The notes beneath the pieces were generated by a model, which searched no databases, had not been told where the DNA came from, and worked only from the letters and a program-made list of their open reading frames with translations. From assembly GCA_030068075.1 (NCBI GenBank), contig CM057824.1, positions 125,726,414 to 125,790,413 on the forward strand: a stretch of DNA of 64,000 bases. The letters are read 5' to 3'. Of the stretch, positions 11,559 through 22,370 are shown one piece after another; position 1 is the stretch's first letter, and each line of letters opens with the position of its first letter. Both the position numbers and the translations under genes were made by a program. This stretch comes from Paguma larvata (Eukaryota > Chordata > Mammalia > Carnivora > Viverridae).

Positions 11559-13880
11559 ACTCCAATCAAGCATCGTCAGTTTTGTGTTGATCAGGGAAAT
11601 ATAAACCACTAGCATTCGGTTGAAGTATAACAGCAAGCATAAAAATGAATTTATTGTAGGAAACAGCTTGTTGTGAAAATGTTACATTTTAAAAGCACTC
11701 GAGATATGCCTCAGAGAAAAATAGCACCACAGATTCAATCTAATCTAAGGGGATTGAAATGAGAGCATTTTAATCGCCAAATAGAACCCGGAAAGAAATC
11801 CTAAAGTTATAAAAGTTTGATTCGTTTCTAAAGTTTAATAAGATTCTGATTTTACTAACATTAAAAAATAAAATTGTCTCTATTAAATGTAGAAATTACC
11901 TTTATTATACATTTAAAGAGCCTCAGCACTCTTGTTCAAATTAATAGTAAAAAATTATTTCAATTAGGTTCTATGGGACATATTAGCAATATTCAGATAA
12001 CAATCAGTGCCCTTCTCTCCACGTATAAAATGCCCTACTCCATTTTTAGAATAACTTGATGGGTGAAGCTCTTCGCTACATTATCTCTTTTATGGTCCCT
12101 AGTTCGCCATTTAGTAGGGAGGCCCTAGAGCCCTCTCAGCCATCAGTCAGAGCCAGACCTTCCGCCAGTTCCGAGACCCCATGTTTAATCAAAATGCCCT
12201 GGCTCACCAACCCATGTTCACATTATTCATTTGTCCCATTCTTCGGGGAACTTTGCCAGTTTGAGATATGTCATTCTATCTGCAAATAGAACGCAGAAAG
12301 AAAATCTGAACATTATAAAGAACGGATGGTCAATTGCTAAAGCACTTTGAATCTTAGGGAACACTGTGGCTAAATTATACCCTGAAGGAGAACCCGGAAA
12401 TTCATCCTGCTAGCTCTCAACTTGGCCTGCTGAGGAAAAAGTGAACCCCTGCCCTTTACCAAGAATAAACTCTATTTTCTTTTCCAGGTGAGAAAAAAAA
12501 ATACTGTAAAGGCGAAGTAGTGTGGAGAACGGGCCACTTACTGGGGTAAGTTGACTGAAATTCCACCGGACAAACCTTTCTTTGCCTCTATATGCCGAAG
12601 TAACCTCCCCCTGCACTGGTGTCCTACTAAATCAAAGTTTTGCCACGTGAGTTCCTATTTTCTTAGGTTATGAGCTGTCAGAGGGTAGCATCTTTAGGGC
12701 TTCGTTAGAGCTACATATCACGAAGACTTGCTCTCTTTTTCTCTGGATCTCTTCAGAACTGAAGCCAGACCTCAGTCTTCCCTAAGAGTCCTGAAGTCTG
12801 GGAGACAGAGAGAGGGAAGGGGGAAGGGAATTTGGGGTTCTGCTTTTCGCCTTTGTCAACCTCCTGTAAGTCATTCAGCCTCACTGGCGGTTATTCTTTT
12901 GTATGATGAAGGTAATTATAGATACGGGTTTGAAAAGTCCTTTGATATCCTCAGATAAAAGAGGCTTTAAAAGGGCAGAGGATAATTATTATTAGCAGCT
13001 CAATGATTCTTAGGTTTTTCCATATTCAGCTTCCTCCAGGGAAGCTAAATCCATCAAAATAAAACCATTTTGAGAGAAAAGGTACAATGCAAAACTATTT
13101 AAACAAGGAAAATGACTTCAAAAAGATGAGCCAAATGAAACATAAAAGTGAAATAAAAAATTAAAGCAATGACATACTTCTAAAGAAATCTCTGCGCTAT
13201 TGTCAAGAATGAACTTAACATCACACACAAGTTGTGGTAGTAATAATGGCCTCTTGTATTTGTATGATGTCTTTCCAATCACCTTACCATTCTTTTGTGT
13301 CATAAAATGATACTTATTAAACCTTCAAGATGTTACCAGGCTCATTTTCAGGTGAGATAATTGAATGCTGATCCTCTTCATAGATTCAGCCCATAGGAAA
13401 GTGAGAATTAGAATCCAGTTTTCCCAATTCACAATACAAAGGAAAGGAGCTAGAGTATCTGCCCCTTCCTGGTATCTATCAAAAATCTCTGTTGGAATCT
13501 AGGCAGCTAAAAGGTACAGATGGAATTTGGGGCACTTGTTCTGACTTTTATCTTACCATTTCGTAAATATCAAAAAACAATTAATTATGGTTCTCCTTGG
13601 CATCTGATTCTTGCTCAAAGAATGATAGATGGAGAATTTTTTAAAAAGCAAGTCTAATATCCACTCTCTAGCCACGAGAACCTTACAGTGTAGCTGAGGA
13701 AATAAGAAATACACATAAATCAATTTGCGAACAAAATATTATTTGATATTTTAGCATCAAATGATATTTTCTCCCAAGAGCTTTCTGTAATAATGCTGCT
13801 GGAAAGTAATTTTTAACTTCCGTAGCATTCCTGGAACCGTGTTTCGTATAACATTTAAAACATGTATTATGTCATGCCTT
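11559..13880. other. Unique DNA, possible faint MIR
   Basis: No clear element. Around 13330-13450 there are hints of an inverted MIR core, such as agaattagaatccagttttc, too weak to call. At 11778 and 12283 a 38-bp segment beginning caaatagaac recurs with about 28/38 matches; this could be chance. A polypyrimidine tract followed by AG and a GT sits at 12474-12488 but no exon is evident beside it. Confidence 0.4.
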
Positions 13881-13884
13881 CTCT

Positions 13885-14012
13885 CTGTTATCAGAATTTA
13901 AGTTCATGGAAAGTGGGAACCATGTTTTATTTTATATTAGATTTCATTCCATGCTTCACATTGTCCAGGACATAAGGTAAGGGCTCAACCACATTTGTTG
14001 AATGACGTACTT
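13885..14012 (+). repeat. L2 LINE 3' end
   Basis: The order aagttcatggaaagtgggaa, a T-rich stretch, cattgtccaggacataaggt and caaccacatttgttgaatga follows the plus-strand L2 3' terminus. Confidence 0.75.
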
Positions 14013-16707
14013 ATATAATAATTTTATAATACAGACAATTAATTATATCATGAGGACAATATATGCTACAAAATTCTTGAGCCTGTTTTCATTCATAATT
14101 AAAAGCCATTAGGCTCAAAACAATTAGGAAATAATCACTCCTGTCTTGATACTCTTTTAGTGCCTCAACAGTCTTAACAAATATGTTGAAAAGTGTTTTA
14201 CCATTATTTTTTGCATTATTCAAAAGTGCAGGAACATAACTTCATTTTACTTTCCTCAATAAGCAGATGATATAAAAAATCAAGTGGGGAACTTGCATTA
14301 TTATCCTATCTTCAAGGTTTTCTTGTCATCTTTGAAGACCAGCCCCACTTATCTTACCAGGGATAGGGAGCGAGAGAAGCAATTACAAGAGGGCAGGACC
14401 CATGAGTTCCAGAACATACTCGGAAGAACAGCTAGCAGTAGCCTGCTTAGTTTCTTCCCCAGGCAACATGTAATCAACTTCTAAGTGCCCCTGGAATGAG
14501 GGGTCTCGGTGGTCTGGGACAGAGCTGCAGGGTAACCTTTTCACGTCACCGATGGAAAAGGAGAAAAATAACTGGGTGATAGTTTACCAACCCTCTTTCT
14601 TCATTTCTTCCCTGTTATGCTTTGTCCTTCGTGGAAAAATAGCACGTACTTTGCATGGATGTCTGATAATCATGTGTTTATGCAAAATGTTTCTAAATTA
14701 CATTAAGTTTTCCTTTAACTTACTGGTGTAAAATAATTTATATTTACCTATTAAATACTGACCCAGAGAGATAGACGTACACAATTAGGCACACAATTCT
14801 CTTCCCTTCAAAAGGCTCTCAATCTTAGAAAGGATGATTTAACAGGGACACGTAAGCCTTTCCCAAATCACTAAACAAGTACCTAAACTTGTTTTTAATG
14901 AGATCTATGTGTTTAGATTGTGCATAAGCCTAGGACTGGTCTTGCCATTTCACTTATCTCTCCATCCTCTTCTATTCTTCTGAGAGATAGAGGAGAAGAG
15001 AAGGAAGGAGTTTTGCTACCATGAAAATCTATTTCTGGAGAGGTTCTAGATTTATTACGCCTCTCCAGCACCGTGAACTTTGCAGGCGACACTCCACACT
15101 GTTTTTCTGAACTGCATGACATAACTTCCCAAGAGAAGCCATGATGTCCAGGCCACCCAGGGTCAGCCAAGGTCAGCTCCTGTTCCCACTATAGGGAGTG
15201 AGACACTGGAGTTGGCTTTGCCCAGAAATAGCCTGTGTCTATGTGATGGAATTAGCTTGATAGCACCAGCCCCAAACGTGGAGCCAGACGTCCTGCTTTC
15301 CGAGGGAAAGGACTATGAGCCCTTTAACATTGCTGTTATGCAAGTTTGTAATTAGTCGTGAGGGCACTGATAGCCAGGGCCCTGGGATGGTATCATGATG
15401 ACAAGGGCGGGTGCCTTAGGAGGATGCCAACAGGACGGAGGCACCACATTTGAGAGAATATTTTCTCTCTATCCATCCCGAAAGGAGTCTAAGTAACAAG
15501 ATCCTGGATTTCTACTGGGATAGGATCATTTACCCCAAGTCCCTATAATTTACCATAATTTGTTATGGCATTTCCATCTTCCTTCTTTTCCAAAAAGCTG
15601 CTCATATCAACAACTTAATCCACGTAATGACAAATTTGATTGATAGGCCAAACCTCCATTAGACAGATGGACTTTATACTTTGAGCCTTCTCTGGCACTT
15701 GAGTACATGCCTCAAAAATTGAGTAGATGCAATTTTAACTGTACAAGAAGTAAATTCAGTTGACTGAGGATGGAATTTGGTTTTTTTTCTCCCAAATCTG
15801 TTCTCAGTAAAATTCTTATTTTTAACAGATTTTTGCCAAACTATTAGTGTGCCATAAATAATGATTTATAAGTGTTGCCTAATAAATCACTTTCCTGGCT
15901 TACAGCTAAATATTAGTATCCCTTTTGTTTTTACAGAGAGACAAAATGAAAGTCATAGATTAAATTAATGGAAGGAAAGTGAACTACAAACCATAGTTAC
16001 TTCTACTTTGGCAAAGTGAATTATTCATGAAAACTCTATTGCAGGCTTACAGTGCCAAAGGTAGCCCTCAGGATGATTTTTCTCAGCCTCTGGGCCCTGG
16101 GAGTAATTGCAAAGTGGGTAGCAATTACTTTTGGCATCTTCCCACTTCATATCCAGTGCCCTTATCCCACCTGCTTTTCTGGAAACAAGTATTTAGTAGA
16201 CTTATGAAACCTATGGTTTCCCAAACTCTTCTCTGAGTCATTCCATTCATCTCTACCCTGCACTGAAGGCCCCCAGGGTCTATAGCTGTTATATTCACAC
16301 ACATTGTGCACACACACATACGTACACAGAGTTTCAGAAGATGATTTTCTTCTTATGGGCTCAAGATCATTTGTACTGAGGTATGTGTGACTAATATGTT
16401 TATACATTTTAAGAGAATTTTAGTAATTAAAATGAAACTTGAAATGGATGTGTTGTGCTGGGGAGACAGTCTTCAACTTCCTTGTTCCTTTGTTTGTTCC
16501 CTAATGTCTCCATGCCCAACTCCCATCTTCCAAACAATACTGAGAAGAATTCACTGGTAACTAGTATGCTGCTTTTGAATGATTCCTTTGTCTTCATTCT
16601 TGAGAATATAGACCTGTAGACCTCAGACACACTTAAAAAATTCTCTTATCATACAGTTGGAAGAATTGCTAAGAATCAAACTGCCTGCTCCCTAACTCAT
16701 GACAGGC
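14013..16707. other. Unique DNA, nothing firmly recognised
   Basis: About 2.7 kb without recognised transposons. It contains a GA-rich patch at about 14990-15010, an 11-base T-rich tract near 15780 and an AT-rich block at 15840-15930. None has coding character. The lack of lineage-specific SINEs could mean constraint, but nothing in the sequence proves it. Confidence 0.45.
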
Positions 16708-16945
16708 AATACAGTAGGGGGGATAGAATAATAACTTTTGGGTCCAACTTTTGGTGTGTAAATTCTGGCTCTGCCCTTAGTAGCTGTGTGACCCTAGCCA
16801 ATTTACTTAACCTCTTTGTAAAATGGGGATGCTAATAGTTATTATTTTGTCAGATGATTTTAAGGATTCATTGATATAATAAAAATATAGTGCAATACCT
16901 GGCATAAATCAAGTGCTCAATGAATGTTAGCTGTTAATATTACTG
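16708..16945 (+). repeat. MIR SINE
   Basis: ctggctctgcccttagtag, ctgtgtgaccctagccaat, ttacttaacctctttgtaaa and tacctggcataaatcaagtg appear in plus-strand MIR order, so this is a nearly complete old copy. Confidence 0.92.
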
Positions 16946-17094
16946 CAGGCACAGTCATTATTATATATTATAACACCATCTAGCAAACAATCCCCAAGTG
17001 TGTAGCTTCAGGACTTACCTGTGGTTATATCCTTCTTGAGCCTCCAGTCTTTTAGTATTTCAACGTTGCTTCTTGTTTTTCTGTCTTTACTTGT

Positions 17095-17400
17095 TTATTT
17101 GGGAATGCTGTGCATCAGGCACCGTACTAGGAGCTGTGGTGAGCTATGAAAATATGGCTCCTATCCTGATGAAACTTTCATTGCAGGAAGAATAGCAGGG
17201 AGGACTAATTAAAACAGCAGTTTCAATGATGATGAACCATGTAGTGAATAACAGATGTTATGAAAGCATGTGAGGTTTGGGGGTAGGGAAGCTAACTACC
17301 AGGATCAGGAGAGATTCCATCTTGAAGGAGGAGAAGGAATTGGATGGTCCAGAGTTGGGGGCAGAGGAATAGAAAATGGAATAGTAAATGGAAAAATGGT
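17095..17400 (-). repeat. L2 LINE fragment (proximal part of a nested block)
   Basis: The inverted L2 3' region is visible as atcaggcaccgtactagg, then atggctcctatcctgatgaa and agatgttatgaaagcatg. The L2 seems to resume after the LTR at 17402-17819 and again around the MER20 and SINE further on. Confidence 0.65.
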
Positions 17401-17401
17401 G

Positions 17402-17567
17402 TGCTACAGACTGAATTTTTGTGTCCCTCCCCAAATTCATGTGTTGAAGCCCTAGGCCTCAATGTGATGGTATTTGGAGCTGGGGCCTTTGGGAGACAAG
17501 ATTCGATGAGATCATGAGAATGGGACTTCAGTGATGGGATTGGTGTAGAGAGGAAGAGAAAATAGAG

Positions 17568-17618
<51 letters not shown>

Positions 17619-17819
17619 CCCCTTTCTCTCTCTCTCTCATCCCTATGAGGACACACAGAGAAGGTAGCTATCTGCAAGCCAGGAAGAGAGCTCTCATCAG
17701 GAACTGTATTGGTTGGCACCTTGATCTTGGGTGTCCCAGCCTCCAGCCTATGAGAAATAAATGTTGTTTAAGCCTCCCATTCTATGTTGTTTGTTATGGA
17801 AGCTTGAGGAGACTAAGAG
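17402..17819 (+). mobile_element. Solo MaLR LTR (MST/MLT1-like) with internal CT microsatellite
   Basis: It starts tgctacagactgaatttttg, continues with atgtgatggtatttggagc and ggggcctttgggagacaag, and ends with ttgatcttgggtgtccc, cagcctccagcctatgag and ttgttatggaagc. This is the plus-strand order of a MaLR-family LTR. No internal retroviral-like sequence or partner LTR is present, so it is a solo LTR inserted into an older L2. A long (CT)n run has expanded within it. Confidence 0.88.
17571..17638. repeat. (CT)n polypyrimidine microsatellite
   Basis: Sixty-eight bases of almost pure CT with a few interrupting ttt and ccc triplets, inside the MaLR LTR where the consensus has only a short ctctct run. 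Confidence 0.97.
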
Positions 17820-17948
17820 GTGGCGGAAGAACACATTTGACAAGATGAAAGACAGGTGGTATGACTGGAGAAGAGGAGAGTGGTGATAGTGGTTCAGAGG
17901 CATAGGGGGAGCAATGCAGAATTAAAATAGTCAGGGCATGGTCCAGAT

Positions 17949-18149
17949 CAGCTGTTCTCAGTCAGGGGCAGATATTTGGTAATGTTTGGTGATATTTTTG
18001 GTTGTCACAACTGGGCGTAGGGAGGTCTACTGGCATCTAGTGGGTAGAGGCCAAAAATGCTGCTGAACATCCTACAGTGTAGAGGACAACCTGCTCACAA
18101 GGAACGATTCAGCTGAAAAGTCAGTAGCGCCAATGTGGAGAAACCCTCG
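17949..18149 (+). mobile_element. MER20 (hAT-Charlie DNA transposon)
   Basis: It reads cagctgttctcagtcagggg, then ttttggttgtcacaactggg, ctactggcatctagtgggta and gctgctgaacatcctacag, and ends in gtggagaaaccct. That is a full-length MER20 of about 200 bp. It is non-autonomous and encodes nothing. Strand is named relative to the usual consensus. Confidence 0.93.
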
Positions 18150-18275
18150 GGTAGATAGCTCATCATATAGGATCTTAAAGAGCAGGGTAAAAGCGGTGCT
18201 TTCTCATAAGAATAAGGAGAATCCATTGGAGCATTGTAAGAAAAGGTGTGATGTGGTTCTACTTTCTTTCTTCCT

Positions 18276-18494
18276 TTTTTTTTAAAAGTTTATTTACTTA
18301 TTTTGAGAAAGAGAGAGAGAGAGAGAGCACACAAGCAGGGAAGGGACAGAGAGAAGGAGAGAAAGAATCCTGAGCAGGCTCCACGCCATCAACGCAGAGC
18401 CCAATGCCTGACTCAAACTCACTAACTGTGAGATCATGGCCTGAGCCAAGATCAAAGCTGGACTCTTAATCAACTGTACCACTCAGGAGCCCCT
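18276..18494 (-). repeat. CanSINE
   Basis: The inverted tail (aaaagtttatttacttattt), GA run, caggctccacgccatcaacg, tgagatcatggcctgagcc and terminal accactcaggagcccc are all present. Flanks tctactttctttctt and tctattttgtttctt match at 13 of 15 positions and probably are the target-site duplication. Confidence 0.92.
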
Positions 18495-18600
18495 CTATTT
18501 TGTTTCTTAAAAGACATCTCTGGCTGCTGTTGGAGAAGACCTTTGCAGGTTCAGATGAGACATGATGGTGGCTTGGACCTGGGTTGACTTAAAATGTATA

Positions 18601-20760
18601 TCCCAACATTTCTTGAACTTTGAACTGGGAAGTGAATTAACTAGATGTGGAATCGGAAAAGAGAAAATAACTGGGCTCCAGAGAAAGGGAGTTGTGCATT
18701 TCTTCAGAGTTCTCTGCTCTTGCAAAGGCACCTCCTCTTCTCCTTCCTGTATATACGAGTCACTGCTGACTCTGCCCTGGTTGGTAGTTACCCCACAGGC
18801 CTCAACACCTGCTCTACCTTCTCCACCTGCTTTTCTACTTTCCACTCGGCACTTTCTACTAAGCATCATCTCTTGTGGGCTCCCCTGCCCAGTTAGACTC
18901 ACTTTAGAAGCAGATGTATGCTGATCACTGCTACATGGATTCCCAGTCTTCTCCGGCCCAGTGTGAAATCTTATGTCTATCAATAGTGTCAAAGGCTTTG
19001 AAGATGGAACATCTGGCTCCTACTTTGGAACTGCATTTCTGACAAATTCCACAAAACAGCAAACTTTCATGCCCGATTTCTGCCAGGCACATGGTATCAA
19101 CGTGGGCAGGAATTTCCAAGAGAATCCAGATTTGATGTTATTCAATGCTTTTAAATAAAAGCAATTCATCATGGATCTTTACACCTACATCTCATAGCCA
19201 TCCTAAACCCTTTTCTGGAAAAAAGACAAGATGTTATTAAATCTAATTGTGATTTAAATTTGAAATTTATAAGATTTTTCCACTACCTGAATTCATAAAT
19301 CAGAAGGAATTTTGATTGGGTAGAGAAAAGTCAGGTTGCCATATCTATGAGTCATATTCTTACTTAATAGGAACAGCAAAGTAAACAGTCTGGCACTTAC
19401 ATATGGAGGCACACAGAGTTAGATGTTCCAAGATGCACATATGAATCAGATATTGACTAGACCAGGGTCTCTTGCATAGGGTCCAAGAAGATCTGGAAAG
19501 TAAATGTGTGAAGCAACCAGAGGCAAGAGAATAGTGGGTGCTGGGATCTACTGGAACCAGAGTGGATATATTCACCTAGAAGTGTTTCAATTAAGGAAGA
19601 AAAAAAATAAGCGAGATGGAGCCAAACAAAACATGTCTATATGCACCAACTGAATAATCACTGTCAGTTTGCAAATTCTGGTTAGAAGAAAAATAAAAGC
19701 AAAGGCCTAAAGAACTCCATTAGAAACGTCAAATGCAATTGAAGAGAAAATATTCCCAAAATATTGAAAAAACAATCAAAAATGAATGTACGGCTGAGAC
19801 ACAGGGCACAATTTTTTAAAAAGTCTATCTTCTCTTCCCTCTTTTGAGGTTGTATTATTTACAGTGATTTATGTATAAACACAGAAGTATTTCTCTTGCT
19901 CTCTTGCTCTCACCGTTTCTTCACCACCCAGATCTTTCCTCCTCGCACACGACGAAACAGCACCATAACGTTAGGGGTACGAGGTCAATCAATGGAAGCC
20001 AAGAAATTCATAATCTTAGCTGAACCGCGGGCCTTAATGTGTACCGCTGCATCTGGAAGCCCAGAAAAGTAGGTCATCGAAATCTGAAGGGACATATTAA
20101 CTGTAATGCCTGGTGCATAATAGAGCACATTAAAGACAGACTTTCAGCCTTAACTCTTAATCTCTTTTCCAGCTTTGGTAGATTTAAAAATCTGATATTC
20201 CTAGCACAGCGTTACAGCTGCGCATTGCTTTCTATCTTGGGAGGAGATGTTTTTGCACAGGTCTGAGGAAATGCAACCCAAGGGAAATGTCATTTTAACA
20301 AATTTCAAGGCGGGGCGGGGGAAACACTCTTCTTCTTTTTGCTGCAACAGAATTTTGCTGGGGTGGCAGTGTGATGCAGTTATCAAACAGACAACATGAA
20401 AATTTCAATTTAAAGAAACTCTAGTATTTTAACATTTATATGATGTTATATATATAATGTTGGGTTCTTTATTCCTTAATTACCCAAAAACCTTTAGACA
20501 TAGTATGTACCATCCTTATGCCAAAGTTTACTTCTAGGAGATGTTCAGACCACTCGTATTTTCTTGACTTTTCTCTTGAGACAGGTGGAAATAGGGAGAG
20601 AGAATCAAAATGGAGGGAAAAGGCTGGTGGTGGTGGGGGGGGGGGTTGGTGGTAACAGATGGCTTTGCAATAACTCAAGATGAAGAAAATATATGTGTTG
20701 TGGCCCCTTTGTTTATGTCCAAAAACCTTCTGTGACATTCAGATCCAAACCCCTTACGGG
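18601..20760. other. Unique DNA, nothing firmly recognised
   Basis: No repeat can be named with confidence apart from a faint L2 hint near 18960-19020. A G11 run lies at 20635-20645 after ggtggtggt units. Open frames of up to 161 codons on the minus strand (18507-18992) overlap the L2 block and show no domain. Confidence 0.45.
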
Positions 20761-20821
20761 GTTCCCTAAATCCTATATTCAACAAATATTGATTAAGTGT
20801 AGACACTATTTTAAATATTAG

Positions 20822-20859
20822 AAATGGGGTCGTGACTGCGATAAATGGGGTCGTGACTG
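20822..20859. repeat. 17-bp tandem direct duplication
   Basis: aaatggggtcgtgactg occurs at 20822-20838 and again at 20843-20859, identical, separated by cgat. It lies 12 bp before the first arm of the 62-bp inverted repeat. Confidence 0.97.
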
Positions 20860-20871
20860 TTTCCAGGACCC

Positions 20872-21120
20872 AGAATGCCCTTTCTCTGGAATCTTTACAT
20901 GGCTGGGTCCTCTTTGTCACTCTTGTCTCAACAAGCTCCCTGTTCTCGTGAAGCCGAACTTAGAAGGAAACAGTCAATGAACAAAAACCCAGAAAAATGC
21001 AGAGAATTAGAAGAAGACCTGAATGGCTTCTTAGATTATATGGTCACAGTGACACACATGTTGAAACAAGAGTGATAAAGAGAACCCAGCCATGTAAAGA
21101 TTCCAGAGAAAGGGCATTCT
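20872..21120. repeat. Inverted repeat, 62-bp arms, 125-bp spacer
   Basis: Arm 1 is 20872-20933 and arm 2 is 21059-21120. Their reverse complements match at 59 of 62 positions without gaps. The three differences are all transitions. Single-stranded DNA or RNA from here could fold into a long hairpin with a 125-base loop. The arms are far more alike than the surrounding L2 is to its consensus, so the duplication is much younger than the L2. Confidence 0.97.
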
Positions 21121-21162
21121 ATGTACTGGGAACAGCTGGTAGGAAGGCCCTAAAGTGGGTGG

Positions 21163-21632
21163 ATTAGTTTCCTATGACTGCAAATTATCACAAACCTAGT
21201 GGCTTAGAACAACACAACTTTATCATCTTGTGGTTCTAGACGTCAGAAATCCACCATGGTTTTACCGGGCTAAGATTAAGGTGTTTGCAGGTCTGCTTTC
21301 CTTTCAGAAGCTCTAGGGGGGAATGTTTTTTTGCCTTTTCCAGCTTCTAGAGGCCACCTACATTCCTTGGCTTATGTGCCCCCCTTCCTTCTCCTCCCCC
21401 CTCCATGTTCAAAGTCAGCAGGATAACATCTTCAAATCTGTCTGAATCTGACTTTCCTGCCTCCCCCTTTCACTTGTAAGGAGTGTTGCAATTACACATC
21501 CGGCCCACGCAGAGAATCCGGGATAATCTCCCCACCTAAATCCTTAATTAGTCACACCAGCAAAGTCTCTTTTGCCACCTAAGAGAATTGAAGCTGTGGA
21601 CCTCTTTGGGAAACTATCATTCTGTTTAGCAC
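21163..21632 (-). mobile_element. Solo MaLR LTR (MLT1-like)
   Basis: In inverted order it reads tagtttcctatgactgcaaa, ctagtggcttagaacaacac, cttttccagcttctagaggc, cattccttggcttatgtgcc, ggataatctccccacc and ccttttgccacctaag-like sequence, ending tctgtttagca. This is a reverse-oriented MLT1-class LTR. No internal region or second LTR is visible. Confidence 0.88.
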
Positions 21633-21989
21633 TGTGGAAATCAGGATTTCTGTGTTCTAGGGACGGAAAGAACCAATGTGACGGGAATGCAGCAGTGAAG
21701 TAGAAAATGACGGGTGAGGCCCAGTGCGGACTTCCCAGTGGCAGAAATAGATGCCGTTACCACATCCGTCATTTCATTGGCTTTCCCAAAGGTCTTATCC
21801 TGCCACAAGACCATGAGGACATTCAGGCTTTGGTGCGTCTGACCTTCCTTGATTACTAATAAGCCAGGATTAAAATTCCTTAGTCTCACTTTCTAGTTGT
21901 AAGTACCCCAACGTTTTAGCATTTATTACATACTGTCTTGTATTCTGCTTCATAACACTGTGGAATTTCAGATCTCAAGAAAATTCGAA

Positions 21990-22125
21990 AGAGCTCTTCG
22001 TTGTGTTCTTAATTTTTGTAGAAAAAAAAAAAAAGACATTGAGACCTAAAGAAGTTAAACGTCTTTCCTAAGCAACAGGACCTGAGACTAGAAGCTGATT
22101 GTGCAGTTTGCCCATCCATATCTTT
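21990..22125 (-). repeat. MIR SINE fragment
   Basis: agacattgagacctaaagaa, gttaaacgtctttcctaagc and gacctgagactagaagctg follow the inverted MIR core. A run of 13 A residues sits just upstream. Confidence 0.65.
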
Positions 22126-22163
22126 GGTTTATGATTACATTTTAGGCGTGTGTTATTTTTCTT

Positions 22164-22370
22164 TCTTTACCATTTTTTTCAATGTTTGTTTATTTCTGAG
22201 AGGGAGAGAGAGAGAGCAGGTGAGGGACAGAGAGAGAAGGACAGAGGATCTGAACTGGGCTCTGTGCTGACAGCAGAGAACCTGATGTGGGGCTCAAACC
22301 CACGAACCGTGAAATCATGACCTGAGCCGAAGTTGGACGCTTAACCGACTGAGCCCCCCAGGCGCCCCTA
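22164..22370 (-). repeat. SINEC_Fc-type CanSINE
   Basis: The inverted tail, GA run, gctctgtgctgacagcagag, tcatgacctgagccgaagtt and the terminal ccaggcgcccc are all present. The flanks tgtgttatttttctt (22149) and tgtgttattttttctt (22375) form a target-site duplication, differing by one T. Confidence 0.94.

Larger units (their letters stand above)
17820..18600 (-). repeat. L2 LINE fragment split by MER20 and a SINE
   Basis: The pieces atggtccagatca (about 17938), taggatcttaaagagcag (about 18168), gagaatccattggagcattg (about 18218), gtgatgtggttct (about 18249), acatctctggctgctgttgg (about 18513) and atgatggtggcttggacctg (about 18562) follow one inverted L2 consensus in order. A MER20 and a SINE interrupt it. 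A faint continuation may exist at about 18960-19020, where minus-strand translation gives KAFDTIDRH, like RT motif A. Confidence 0.7.
20761..21150 (-). repeat. L2 LINE fragment carrying a younger local inverted duplication
   Basis: The inverted L2 3' end begins near 20777 (ttcaacaaatattgattaag). L2 sequence resumes at about 20934 (agctccctgttctcgtgaag) and continues through 21100-21150 (gaaagggcattctatgtact, ctggtaggaaggcccta). Between these pieces sit a 17-bp direct duplication and a 62-bp segment in the opposite orientation. That segment is the reverse complement of L2 sequence found 125 bp downstream. Confidence 0.75.

Noticed and set aside
11778..12320. 38-bp segment repeated at 11778 and 12283 (caaatagaac...)
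   Set aside because: Only about 28 of 38 positions match in AT-rich DNA, and there is no flanking similarity. Chance is a fair explanation.
12474..12490. Polypyrimidine-AG followed by GT-like donor (ttttccaggtgag)
   Set aside because: Acceptor and donor are directly adjacent with no exon between them, and neither side shows coding character.
17402..17819. Possible full MaLR or ERV element using LTRs at 17402, 21163, 37775, 55470 and 63284
   Set aside because: The LTRs differ in subtype or orientation, are kilobases apart with unrelated DNA between them, and no internal region is seen. They are separate solo LTRs.
18507..18992. 161-codon open frame on the minus strand, the longest in the window
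   Set aside because: It overlaps an L2 block, has no domain or family likeness, and no splice, promoter or poly-A context. It is within chance for 64 kb.
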